Positions 1 through 5,116 of a stretch of 7,008 bases of DNA are shown piece after piece (positions within the stretch are counted from its first letter, which is position 1; each line of letters begins with the position of its first letter). The notes beneath the pieces were generated by a model that had not been told where the DNA came from, did no database searches, and saw nothing but the letters and a program-made list of their open reading frames with translations. Made by a program: the position numbers and the translations under genes. The DNA is from Myxococcales bacterium (GTDB taxonomy: Bacteria > Myxococcota > Myxococcia > Myxococcales > Myxococcaceae), in contig VFKJ01001213.1 of assembly GCA_009885595.1 (NCBI GenBank), positions 1 through 7,008 on the forward strand, read 5' to 3'.

Positions 1-36
1 GCCGTGGAAAAGGCCGCCCGCGGCCAGCCCGCCTGA
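1..36 (+). CDS. Possible C-terminal end of an upstream gene (partial)
   Basis: Frame 1 is open from the window edge to a TGA at 34-36 and reads AVEKAARGQPA followed by stop. The composition (Ala, Glu, Lys, Arg) and G/C-ending codons suit the end of a coding region in this genome. The opposite strand offers no ATG here. Eleven codons are too few to name a product, and an open frame this short can occur by chance in G+C-rich DNA. If real, the gene ends 77 bp before the desaturase start, with the carotenoid promoter lying between them. Confidence 0.3.
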   Translation, partial: AVEKAARGQPA

Positions 37-73
37 AAATCTGGGAGAGGGCTGAGCGTCCCTTTTCTTCGCG

Positions 74-102
74 TTGACGCGCGCCGACACCGACCTTATA
101 CA
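74..102 (+). promoter_or_regulatory. Predicted sigma-70-type promoter of the carotenoid operon
   Basis: TTGACG at 74-79 matches five of six bases of the -35 consensus TTGACA. TATACA at 97-102 matches four of six bases of TATAAT. The spacer is exactly 17 bp, the optimum for the housekeeping sigma factor. Transcription would begin about 6-8 bp after the -10 box, near 109, so the mRNA leader before the ATG at 113 would be only a few bases long. No Shine-Dalgarno sequence precedes that ATG, which fits leaderless or near-leaderless translation. The promoter looks strong in an otherwise G+C-rich region, so it would plausibly need a repressor to stay silent. Confidence 0.7.
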
Positions 103-113
103 AACCCTATACA
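92..113 (+). promoter_or_regulatory. Putative CarH/CarA (MerR-family photoreceptor) operator: two 11-bp direct repeats
   Basis: Two adjacent 11-bp units, 92-102 and 103-113, share 9 of 11 bases and both end in TATACA (97-102 and 108-113). From established work, CarH, the B12-dependent light-sensing MerR-family repressor of bacterial carotenoid genes, binds tandem 11-bp repeats carrying a TnTACA core; TATACA fits that core. The first unit contains the -10 box and the second runs into the A of the ATG at 113, so a bound protein would block RNA polymerase directly. Position immediately before a crt operon supports the call. Only two units are clear: neither 86-91 nor 119-124 matches the core. 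The regulator gene itself is not in the window. Confidence 0.6.
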
Positions 114-1603
114 TGGGTTCGGTCGCCGTCATCGGAGGAGGCTTCGGGGGACTGACCGCCGCCGCGGAGCTGGCGAGGTCGGGCCACGCGGTGACGCTCT
201 TCGAGGGCTCCAGCACGCTCGGAGGAAAAGCCCAGGTCCTCCACTCAGCCGTCACCCTCGACACCGGGCCGACGCTGCTCACCCTGCCCGAGGTGGTCCG
301 CTCCACCTTCGAGCGAATCGGCGCCAGCGATCTCCTCCCCGCCTTCCACCGGCTGCCGCTGCAGGCCCGCTACACCTGGGCGCACCAGCCCGGCCGCACC
401 TTCGAGTGCTTCGAAGACCTCGCCCCCACGCTCGCCTCCGCCCAGGCCTTCGGGGAAGCGCGCGCGCTCGAGCACTTCTACGCCGAGGCCGAGGGCATCT
501 ACCGCTCCGCCGGAGAGCCGTACCTCGAGGCCCCGCTGGAAGGCCTGCCCTCGTTCCTGCTGCGCGCCCTGCGGCGCGGGCCGGCCTCGTTCCTCTCCGG
601 AATGCAGCTGGGCACGCTCGACGCGCTGGCGTACCGGCACTTTCGCTCTCCAGAGCTGCGGCAGTTCGTCAATCGCTTCGCCACCTACGTGGGCGCGTCG
701 CCGTACCAGGCGAGCGCCGCCTTCGCGATGATCGCGCACCTCGAGCGCGCGGAGGGCGTGCACCACGTGCAGGGCGGCATGGGGGCGCTGGTGCGTGCGC
801 TGCACCAGGCGCTCGAGCGGCTCGGCGTGGACTTGCGCTTCGGCCAGCGCGCGCGCTGGGAGTCGCGCCGCCGCGAGCTCGTCGCCGGTCCAAAGGGAGG
901 CGAAGAGGTGTTCGACGCGGTGGTGGTCAACGCAGATTCGCTCGCCGACGAGCCGCTGGGGACGCGCGAGCTGGCGATGTCGGGCTACGTGGCGCTCCTG
1001 GAGGTCGATCGCCGGCTGCCGCTCGCGCACCACCACGTGGTGTTCGGCGGCGACTACCCGCGTGAGTTCGGCGAGCTGTTCTCGGGCGAAGTGCCGAGCG
1101 ATCCATCGGTGTATTTCTGCCACCCCGCGGCGACGGACGAGACGATGGCGCCGGCGGGGAAGAGTGGGGTGCTCGCGATGGTGAACGCGCCTGCCCTGCG
1201 CAGCGAGGCGGACGCGCTGCGCTGGCCTGAGCACGCGGCGAGGTTGCGGGAGCGTTGCCTGAAGACGTTGCTCTCGCTGCACCCCGCGCTGCGGCGCGCC
1301 GAGGTGAAGGTGCTCGGCGAGCGCACGCCGGTGGACCTCGCGGCGCGCGGGGCTCCGGGCGGATCCATCTACGGCTTCCTTCCGCACGGGCGGCTCGCTG
1401 CGTTCGAGCGGCCGCCGATGCGCTCGAAGACGCCCGGGGTGTTCTTCGCGGGCGGCAGCACCCACCCCGGTGGCGGAGTGCCGATGGTGATGTTGTCGGG
1501 CCGCTTCGCCGCGCAGCTGGCGCAGGAACATCTCCTCCCTCTCCCCTCCAGGGGAGAGGGTCGGGGTGAGGGGCGAACCCCAGTCGAGGAGGCGCTTCGA
1601 TGA
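113..1603 (+). CDS. crtD: Carotenoid desaturase, CrtI/CrtD family, CrtD (1-hydroxycarotenoid 3,4-desaturase) type
   Basis: This 496-residue FAD enzyme introduces double bonds into an acyclic carotenoid. It begins with a dinucleotide-binding fold (VIGGGFGGLTAA, residues 6-17, then the acidic end of beta-2 at LFEG, 29-32, and LGGKAQ, 36-41). TGPTLLTL (51-58), NRFATYVGASPY (187-198), the HHHVVFGGDY segment (306-315) and the C-terminal FAD signature GGSTHPGGGVPMVMLSG (447-463) are family hallmarks. The segment before that signature (GSIYGFLPHG, 417-426) lacks the FRPHNRD motif typical of CrtI and resembles CrtD, which desaturates C-3,4 of 1-hydroxycarotenoids. A CrtIa-like phytoene or zeta-carotene desaturase remains possible. 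I chose the ATG at 113 because it places the Rossmann fold at the N-terminus; a TTG at 74 coincides with the -35 box. The last 24 or so residues are encoded partly by an inserted palindromic repeat. Its stop overlaps the next start as ATGA. Confidence 0.88.
   Translation: MGSVAVIGGGFGGLTAAAELARSGHAVTLFEGSSTLGGKAQVLHSAVTLDTGPTLLTLPEVVRSTFERIGASDLLPAFHRLPLQARYTWAHQPGRTFECFEDLAPTLASAQAFGEARALEHFYAEAEGIYRSAGEPYLEAPLEGLPSFLLRALRRGPASFLSGMQLGTLDALAYRHFRSPELRQFVNRFATYVGASPYQASAAFAMIAHLERAEGVHHVQGGMGALVRALHQALERLGVDLRFGQRARWESRRRELVAGPKGGEEVFDAVVVNADSLADEPLGTRELAMSGYVALLEVDRRLPLAHHHVVFGGDYPREFGELFSGEVPSDPSVYFCHPAATDETMAPAGKSGVLAMVNAPALRSEADALRWPEHAARLRERCLKTLLSLHPALRRAEVKVLGERTPVDLAARGAPGGSIYGFLPHGRLAAFERPPMRSKTPGVFFAGGSTHPGGGVPMVMLSGRFAAQLAQEHLLPLPSRGEGRGEGRTPVEEALR
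1537..1573. repeat. Palindromic interspersed repeat, copy 1 (inside the crtD 3' end)
   Basis: CCCTCTCCCC at 1537-1546 and GGGGAGAGGG at 1551-1560 form a perfect 10-bp inverted repeat around a 4-base loop, followed by TCGGGGTGAGGGG at 1561-1573. The same arms and a similar trailing arm recur at 3175-3210. Elements with this look (CCCTCTCC hairpin followed by TCGGGGTGAGGG) are common REP-like intergenic repeats in proteobacteria. Here the copy lies before the crtD stop and is translated as the tail LPLPSRGEGRGEG, after the end of the conserved enzyme. In the mRNA it would form a strong hairpin about 25 bases before the next Shine-Dalgarno. Confidence 0.85.
1586..1592 (+). promoter_or_regulatory. 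Ribosome binding site of the CrtU-type gene
   Basis: GAGGAGG lies seven bases before the ATG at 1600 and is a near-perfect match to the anti-Shine-Dalgarno sequence. It sits inside the last codons of crtD and fixes the start of the following gene. It contrasts with the first gene of the operon, which has no such site, so the downstream genes rely on ordinary initiation and on coupling through the ATGA overlap. Confidence 0.85.
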
Positions 1604-3219
1604 TCTGGGCCCTCCTCGCGCTCGTCGTCCTCGCGCTCTCGTGGAAGCAGCTGGTGCGGCTGCTGGTGCGCGCGCGCCTGGGTCCCTACCGCGTGCAGGT
1701 GAACGTGGTCGATCCGAAGCTCCCGCGCACCTCGTCGGCCCCGCGCACGGTGGCGGTGCTGGGCGGCGGCCTCGCGGGCATCTCCGCGGCCTCGACGCTC
1801 GCGGCCCGCGGCTACTGCGTCACGATCTTCGAAGCGCAGCCCTACCTCGGGGGAAAGCTCGGCTCCTGGCCGGTCAAACTCTCCAGCGGTGAGACGGAGT
1901 GGGTGAGCCACGGCTTCCACGCCTTCTTCCGGCACTACTACAACCTCAACCGGTTCCTCGACGCGCTGGGGATCCGCCAGAAGTTCCGCGCCATCTCCGA
2001 CTACCGCATCGTCTTTTCCGGGGGCGACGAGCTCTCGTTCGGCGAGGTCGACACCACGCCGGTCCTGAACCTGCTCTCGCTCGCGCAGCGCCGCGTGTAT
2101 CGCCTCAAAGACGCGCTCAAGTCGCCCACGCGCGACCTGCTGGGCCTGTTCCTCGAATACGACGCGAAGAAGACCTTCGAGCAGCTCGACGGCATGTCGT
2201 TCGCGCAGTTCGATCGCCTCGCGAAGTTGCCGCCGCGGCTCAAGCTCGCGTTCAACACCTTCGCCCGCGCCTTCTTCTCCGACGAGCACCGCCTGTCGAT
2301 GGCCGAGCTGGTGAAGAGCTTCCACTTCTACTTCCTCGGGCACGACGGCGGCCTCACCTACGACCATCCTGTCGAGGACTACGAGGCGTCGCTGCTCACG
2401 CCCATCCGCGCGCACCTCTCGAAGCTGGGGGTGACCTTGAGGCTCGGCACGCGGGTGACGCAGCTGGCGCGGGAAGAGGGCGTGTTTCAGGTGAACGGTG
2501 CGCCGTTCGATCGCGTGGTGCTCGCGACCGACGTGGTGGGCACGAGGGCGATCGTCACCGGGGCGCGCGGGCTCGAGGGCCTCGCGCCGAAGCTGGGCAC
2601 CCTCGAGCCGGGCCAGCGCTACGCGGTGCTGCGGGTGTGGATCGACAAGGCGGCGCGTAAGACGTTGCCGGTGTTCGTGATCTCCGATCGATTGCGGCTG
2701 CTCGACGCCATCACCTTCTACGAGCGCACCGAGGCGGAGTCGGCGCGCTGGGTCGAGCGCCACGGGGGCTCGGTGCTGGAGCTGCACAGCTACGCGGTGC
2801 CCGACGACATTCCAGATGATCAGGTCAAGCCGCTGCTGCTGGCGGAGTCGGTGAAGTTCCTCCCCGAGCTCGAAGGCATGAAGGTGCGCGACGAGCACTT
2901 CCAGCTGCGGCGCGACTTCACCTCGTTTCACCTGGGCGCCGATGCGAAGCGGCCGGGCACCCAGAGCGGCATCCCCGGGCTGGTGTGCGCGGGAGACTGG
3001 GTGAAGCTGCAGTTCCCCTCGATGCTGCTCGAGGCGGCGTTCAGCAGCGGCCTGGTGGCGGCGAACTCGCTGCTGCGCGCGGATGGCTTGCAGGAAGAGC
3101 CGGTGGAGTCCGTCCCGCTGCGCGGCCTGCTCGCGGGAGTGCCGCCCCCGCCCACCCGGAGCCGTCTCCTGTCTCCCTCTCCCCTCGGGGGAGAGGGTCG
3201 GGGAGAGGGCTTGCCATGA
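1600..3219 (+). CDS. crtU: CrtU-type FAD-dependent beta-carotene desaturase/methyltransferase (phi-ring/isorenieratene synthase family)
   Basis: CrtU enzymes convert a beta-ionone ring to an aromatic phi-ring, with desaturation and a methyl shift, giving chlorobactene or isorenieratene. The 539-residue protein has a hydrophobic N-terminus (residues 2-15, possible membrane anchor), then a FAD-binding fold (VAVLGGGLAGISAAS, 51-65; YLGGKLGSW, 82-90). The block GFHAFFRHYYNLNRFL (105-120), the stretch TFARAFFSDEHRLSMAEL (220-237), SFHFYFLGHDGGL (240-252) and the C-terminal FAD motif IPGLVCAGDWVKL (458-470) all resemble actinobacterial CrtU as I recall it. No other carotenoid oxidoreductase carries this FHAFFR.YYNL pattern so clearly, though plant-type desaturases and other amine-oxidase-fold enzymes are distant relatives. 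The enzyme proper ends near residue 493; the remaining 46 residues are Pro/Gly/Arg-rich and partly encoded by a palindromic repeat. It overlaps its neighbours by ATGA on both sides. Ring substrate preference is not visible from sequence. Confidence 0.86.
   Translation: MIWALLALVVLALSWKQLVRLLVRARLGPYRVQVNVVDPKLPRTSSAPRTVAVLGGGLAGISAASTLAARGYCVTIFEAQPYLGGKLGSWPVKLSSGETEWVSHGFHAFFRHYYNLNRFLDALGIRQKFRAISDYRIVFSGGDELSFGEVDTTPVLNLLSLAQRRVYRLKDALKSPTRDLLGLFLEYDAKKTFEQLDGMSFAQFDRLAKLPPRLKLAFNTFARAFFSDEHRLSMAELVKSFHFYFLGHDGGLTYDHPVEDYEASLLTPIRAHLSKLGVTLRLGTRVTQLAREEGVFQVNGAPFDRVVLATDVVGTRAIVTGARGLEGLAPKLGTLEPGQRYAVLRVWIDKAARKTLPVFVISDRLRLLDAITFYERTEAESARWVERHGGSVLELHSYAVPDDIPDDQVKPLLLAESVKFLPELEGMKVRDEHFQLRRDFTSFHLGADAKRPGTQSGIPGLVCAGDWVKLQFPSMLLEAAFSSGLVAANSLLRADGLQEEPVESVPLRGLLAGVPPPPTRSRLLSPSPLGGEGRGEGLP
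3175..3210. repeat. Palindromic interspersed repeat, copy 2 (crtU 3' end and crtY ribosome binding site)
   Basis: CCCTCTCCCC at 3175-3184 and GGGGAGAGGG at 3188-3197 form the same perfect 10-bp inverted repeat as at 1537-1560, here with a 3-base loop, followed by TCGGGGAGAGGGC at 3198-3210. It is translated in crtU as the tail SPSPLGGEGRGEG. The trailing arm contains GAGAGGG at 3203-3209, six bases before the crtY ATG at 3216, so the repeat appears to provide the crtY Shine-Dalgarno sequence. Hairpin formation upstream could influence crtY translation or operon mRNA stability. Confidence 0.85.
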
Positions 3220-4340
3220 ACGTCATCCTCGTGGGCGCGGGCCTCGCCAACGGCCTCCTCGCCGATCGCCTGCTCGCGCAGCACCCCTCTCTCGATCTCC
3301 TCGTCCTGGAAGCCGGCCCCACCCCGGGCGGCGAGCACACCTGGTGTTTCCACGAGCACGACGTCCCCGCGCACACGCTCGAGTGGCTTCAACCCTTCGT
3401 CTCCGCCTCCTGGGTGGGGCACGAGGTCGCCTTCCCCGGACTGAAGCGCTCGCTCCCGGGCGGGTACTCCGCGATTCGCTCTGAAGACTTCGCCGCGCGC
3501 CTCACGCAGCACCTGGGGCCGCGCCTGCGCACCAACACGCCGGTGCGCGAGGTGACGCCGACCTCGGTCGTCCTGCGCGACGGCGCCACGCTCACCGCCG
3601 ACGTGGTCATCGACGGCCGCGGCTTTCCCCCCGACGCGCCAGGTGAGCGCGGCTACCAGAAGTTCCTCGGCCGCGACCTGCTGCTGCGCGCGGCGCACGG
3701 GCTCACCCGCCCGCTCCTGATGGACGCGACGGTCGAGCAGCGTGACGGCTTCCGCTTCATCTACGTGCTCCCGTGGGACGAGCGCCGGGTGCTGGTGGAA
3801 GACACCCGCTACAGCGACACCGCCACGCTCGACGTGCCCCGCCTGCGCGACGACATCGACGCCTGGCTCGCGGCGCGTGGCTGGCAGACCGAGCGCGTGC
3901 TCCGCGAGGAAGCGGCGGCGTTGCCGATTCCGCTCTCGGGTGAGGCACCTCGACCCCAGACCCGCCCGACGGTGGGCGTGGCCGCGGGCTTCTTTCACGC
4001 GACCACGGGCTACTCGTTGCCCTTCGCGGCGGCCACGGCTGAGCTCGTCAGCGCGCAGGCCGAGCTCCAGCCCGCGCACCTGATGTCCCTGCTCGACGAC
4101 GCCGCCTCGAGGCACTGGCGCTCGATGGGCTTCTTTCGCCTGCTCAACCGGATGTTGTTCAAGGGTGCAGAGCCGGCCGGCCGCGTGCGCGTGTTCGAGT
4201 CGTTCTACCGGCACGAAGCCGAGGTGATCGAGCGCTTCTACGCGGGGCGGCTGAGCTGGACTGACAAGCTCTCCGCGTTGCGCCGCGGCGCTCCCACGGT
4301 GCCTCCGGTGCGCGCGATGCGGGCGGCGTTCTCGATTTAG
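3216..4340 (+). CDS. crtY: Lycopene beta-cyclase, CrtY type
   Basis: CrtY cyclises the psi-ends of lycopene to beta-ionone rings, giving gamma- and beta-carotene. The 374-residue length is typical of CrtY (about 375-390). Conserved features run the full length: dinucleotide-binding VILVGAGLANGLLADRL (3-19), the HTWCFH motif (41-46, HTWSFH in Pantoea), VIDGRGF (131-137), DGFRFIYVLP (177-186), VLVEDTRYSDTATLD (192-206) with Glu195 matching the catalytic glutamate of the LEDT motif, FHATTGYSLP (260-269) and GFFRLLNRMLF (305-315). An in-frame extension upstream lacks homology, so the ATG at 3216 is the start; it has a Shine-Dalgarno from the repeat and overlaps the crtU stop as ATGA. The window thus uses a single-chain cyclase, unlike the small heterodimeric CrtYc/CrtYd of Myxococcus xanthus. 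Whether it cyclises one or both ends cannot be read from sequence. Confidence 0.96.
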   Translation: MNVILVGAGLANGLLADRLLAQHPSLDLLVLEAGPTPGGEHTWCFHEHDVPAHTLEWLQPFVSASWVGHEVAFPGLKRSLPGGYSAIRSEDFAARLTQHLGPRLRTNTPVREVTPTSVVLRDGATLTADVVIDGRGFPPDAPGERGYQKFLGRDLLLRAAHGLTRPLLMDATVEQRDGFRFIYVLPWDERRVLVEDTRYSDTATLDVPRLRDDIDAWLAARGWQTERVLREEAAALPIPLSGEAPRPQTRPTVGVAAGFFHATTGYSLPFAAATAELVSAQAELQPAHLMSLLDDAASRHWRSMGFFRLLNRMLFKGAEPAGRVRVFESFYRHEAEVIERFYAGRLSWTDKLSALRRGAPTVPPVRAMRAAFSI

Positions 4341-4372
4341 AGGACTGGCAGTCACCGGACGAAATCTCACGC

Positions 4373-4378
4373 TACACT
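4373..4378 (+). promoter_or_regulatory. Possible -10 element directly upstream of the secreted-protein gene
   Basis: TACACT at 4373-4378 matches four of six bases of the TATAAT consensus and lies eight bases before the ATG at 4387. No Shine-Dalgarno sequence precedes that ATG, so transcription starting at 4384-4387 would yield a leaderless mRNA. No convincing -35 box is found 16-18 bp upstream (AGTCAC at 4350-4355 is a poor match). Read-through from crtY across the 46-bp gap is the alternative. Confidence 0.3.
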
Positions 4379-4386
4379 GCCGCGCC

Positions 4387-5085
4387 ATGTTGACCGCCCT
4401 CCTCGCGCTCTCGCTCTGCCAGCTGCCTTCCCCCATGGACTTCATCGACAACACCGAGATCGGTGACGCCAGGCAGTACATCGGCCTGCGCAGCCGGGGC
4501 GTGTACGAAGGCCACCTGGTGGACACGGCGAAGGGAGACACCGTCGTCTCCGGCAGCTGGAAGATGAAGGGCGACACCATCGAGGTGAAGGCCACCGGCT
4601 GCAAGGGCCCCGCCTGCAAGGAAGCGAAGAAGGACTACACCGCGAAGGTGGGCGTCGCCGCCGCGCGCGCGATGATTCTGCAGTCCAACGCCCCTCCGCC
4701 GTTCTTCCCCTCCGGCAGCTACTACTGCCACTACCTGGGGTGTGAGCCGCGCATCGGGGTGGAGATCGTCAGCAAGGGCGCGAACCTGAAGGCGCTCCAC
4801 GCGGTGGAAGACGCGCTCATCGAGCGCAACCACGGCCGCAACACCACCGTGGTGTGGATTGGCCCGCGCACCGACGCCGACACCGCCAAGTCGCGCATCG
4901 AGATGTGCGGGAGAGATTTGGAGAAGGGCAAGGCGGCGCTCGAGCTGCTCAAGGGCGACCTCGCCACCGCCCCCTGGTTCGGCGAGTACACCGTGGGCGA
5001 GGCGCCCGCGAAGGACTGCCTGTGGGACGTGCGCGTCTACGTGCGTGACGACGTGCAGCCCCCGCCCCGGAAGACCAAGCGCTGA
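4387..5085 (+). CDS. Hypothetical secreted protein with paired cysteines
   Basis: I do not recognise this 232-residue protein. Its first 13 or so residues (MLTALLALSLCQL) are hydrophobic like a short signal peptide, but with no positive charge before the core. The remainder is soluble and moderately charged. Outside the leader it has six cysteines: Cys72 and Cys77, Cys114 and Cys119 (two Cys-x4-Cys pairs), Cys174 and Cys211, an even number that suits disulfides in an exported protein. Residues 40-68 look like a beta-rich segment (EGHLVDTAKGDTVVSGSW), recalling small lipocalin-like or META-like folds, but this is weak. The C-terminus is Pro/Lys/Arg-rich. The gene starts 46 bp after crtY without a Shine-Dalgarno, has no evident carotenoid function, and converges on the transporter gene. 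Coding status rests on codon bias and on the absence of a better frame. Confidence 0.82.
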   Translation: MLTALLALSLCQLPSPMDFIDNTEIGDARQYIGLRSRGVYEGHLVDTAKGDTVVSGSWKMKGDTIEVKATGCKGPACKEAKKDYTAKVGVAAARAMILQSNAPPPFFPSGSYYCHYLGCEPRIGVEIVSKGANLKALHAVEDALIERNHGRNTTVVWIGPRTDADTAKSRIEMCGRDLEKGKAALELLKGDLATAPWFGEYTVGEAPAKDCLWDVRVYVRDDVQPPPRKTKR

Positions 5086-5116
5086 ACCTCGCGGTGACGC
5101 CTGGCCTGAGGGGCGA

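Noticed and set aside
43..66. Terminator-like hairpin (AGGG/CCCT followed by TTTTCTT) before the operon promoter
   Set aside because: The stem is only four perfect base pairs (48-51 with 60-63) with an eight-base loop and an interrupted T run, too weak to call.
74..112. TTG at 74 as the start of the first desaturase, adding 13 residues
   Set aside because: The TTG is part of a TTGACG -35 element, there is no Shine-Dalgarno before it, and the FAD fold of CrtI/CrtD enzymes normally begins within a few residues of the N-terminus, as it does from the ATG at 113.
1369..2931. Long open frame on the - strand (520 codons) opposite crtD and crtU
   Set aside because: It is antisense to two genes with full-length family similarity; its translation is rich in Arg, His, Glu and Ala without domains, as expected of a mirror frame in G+C-rich DNA.
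4343..4353. Small hairpin GACT-GGC-AGTC after crtY as an intrinsic terminator
   Set aside because: The stem is four base pairs and no T run follows.
4387..4425. Lipoprotein lipobox at Cys11 of the secreted protein, and the same for Cys11 of the 6899 gene
   Set aside because: The residue before Cys is Leu in both, whereas a lipobox requires Gly, Ala or Ser at that position.
2928..4619. Long open frame on the - strand (563 codons) opposite crtY
   Set aside because: crtY is certain on the + strand, and the translation contains the reverse reading of the palindromic repeat (PSPRPSPPRGEG), a common source of spurious proteins.
5086..5116. Bidirectional terminator between the convergent genes ending at 5085 and 5117
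   Set aside because: The 31-bp gap has no extended inverted repeat and no T or A run on either strand.
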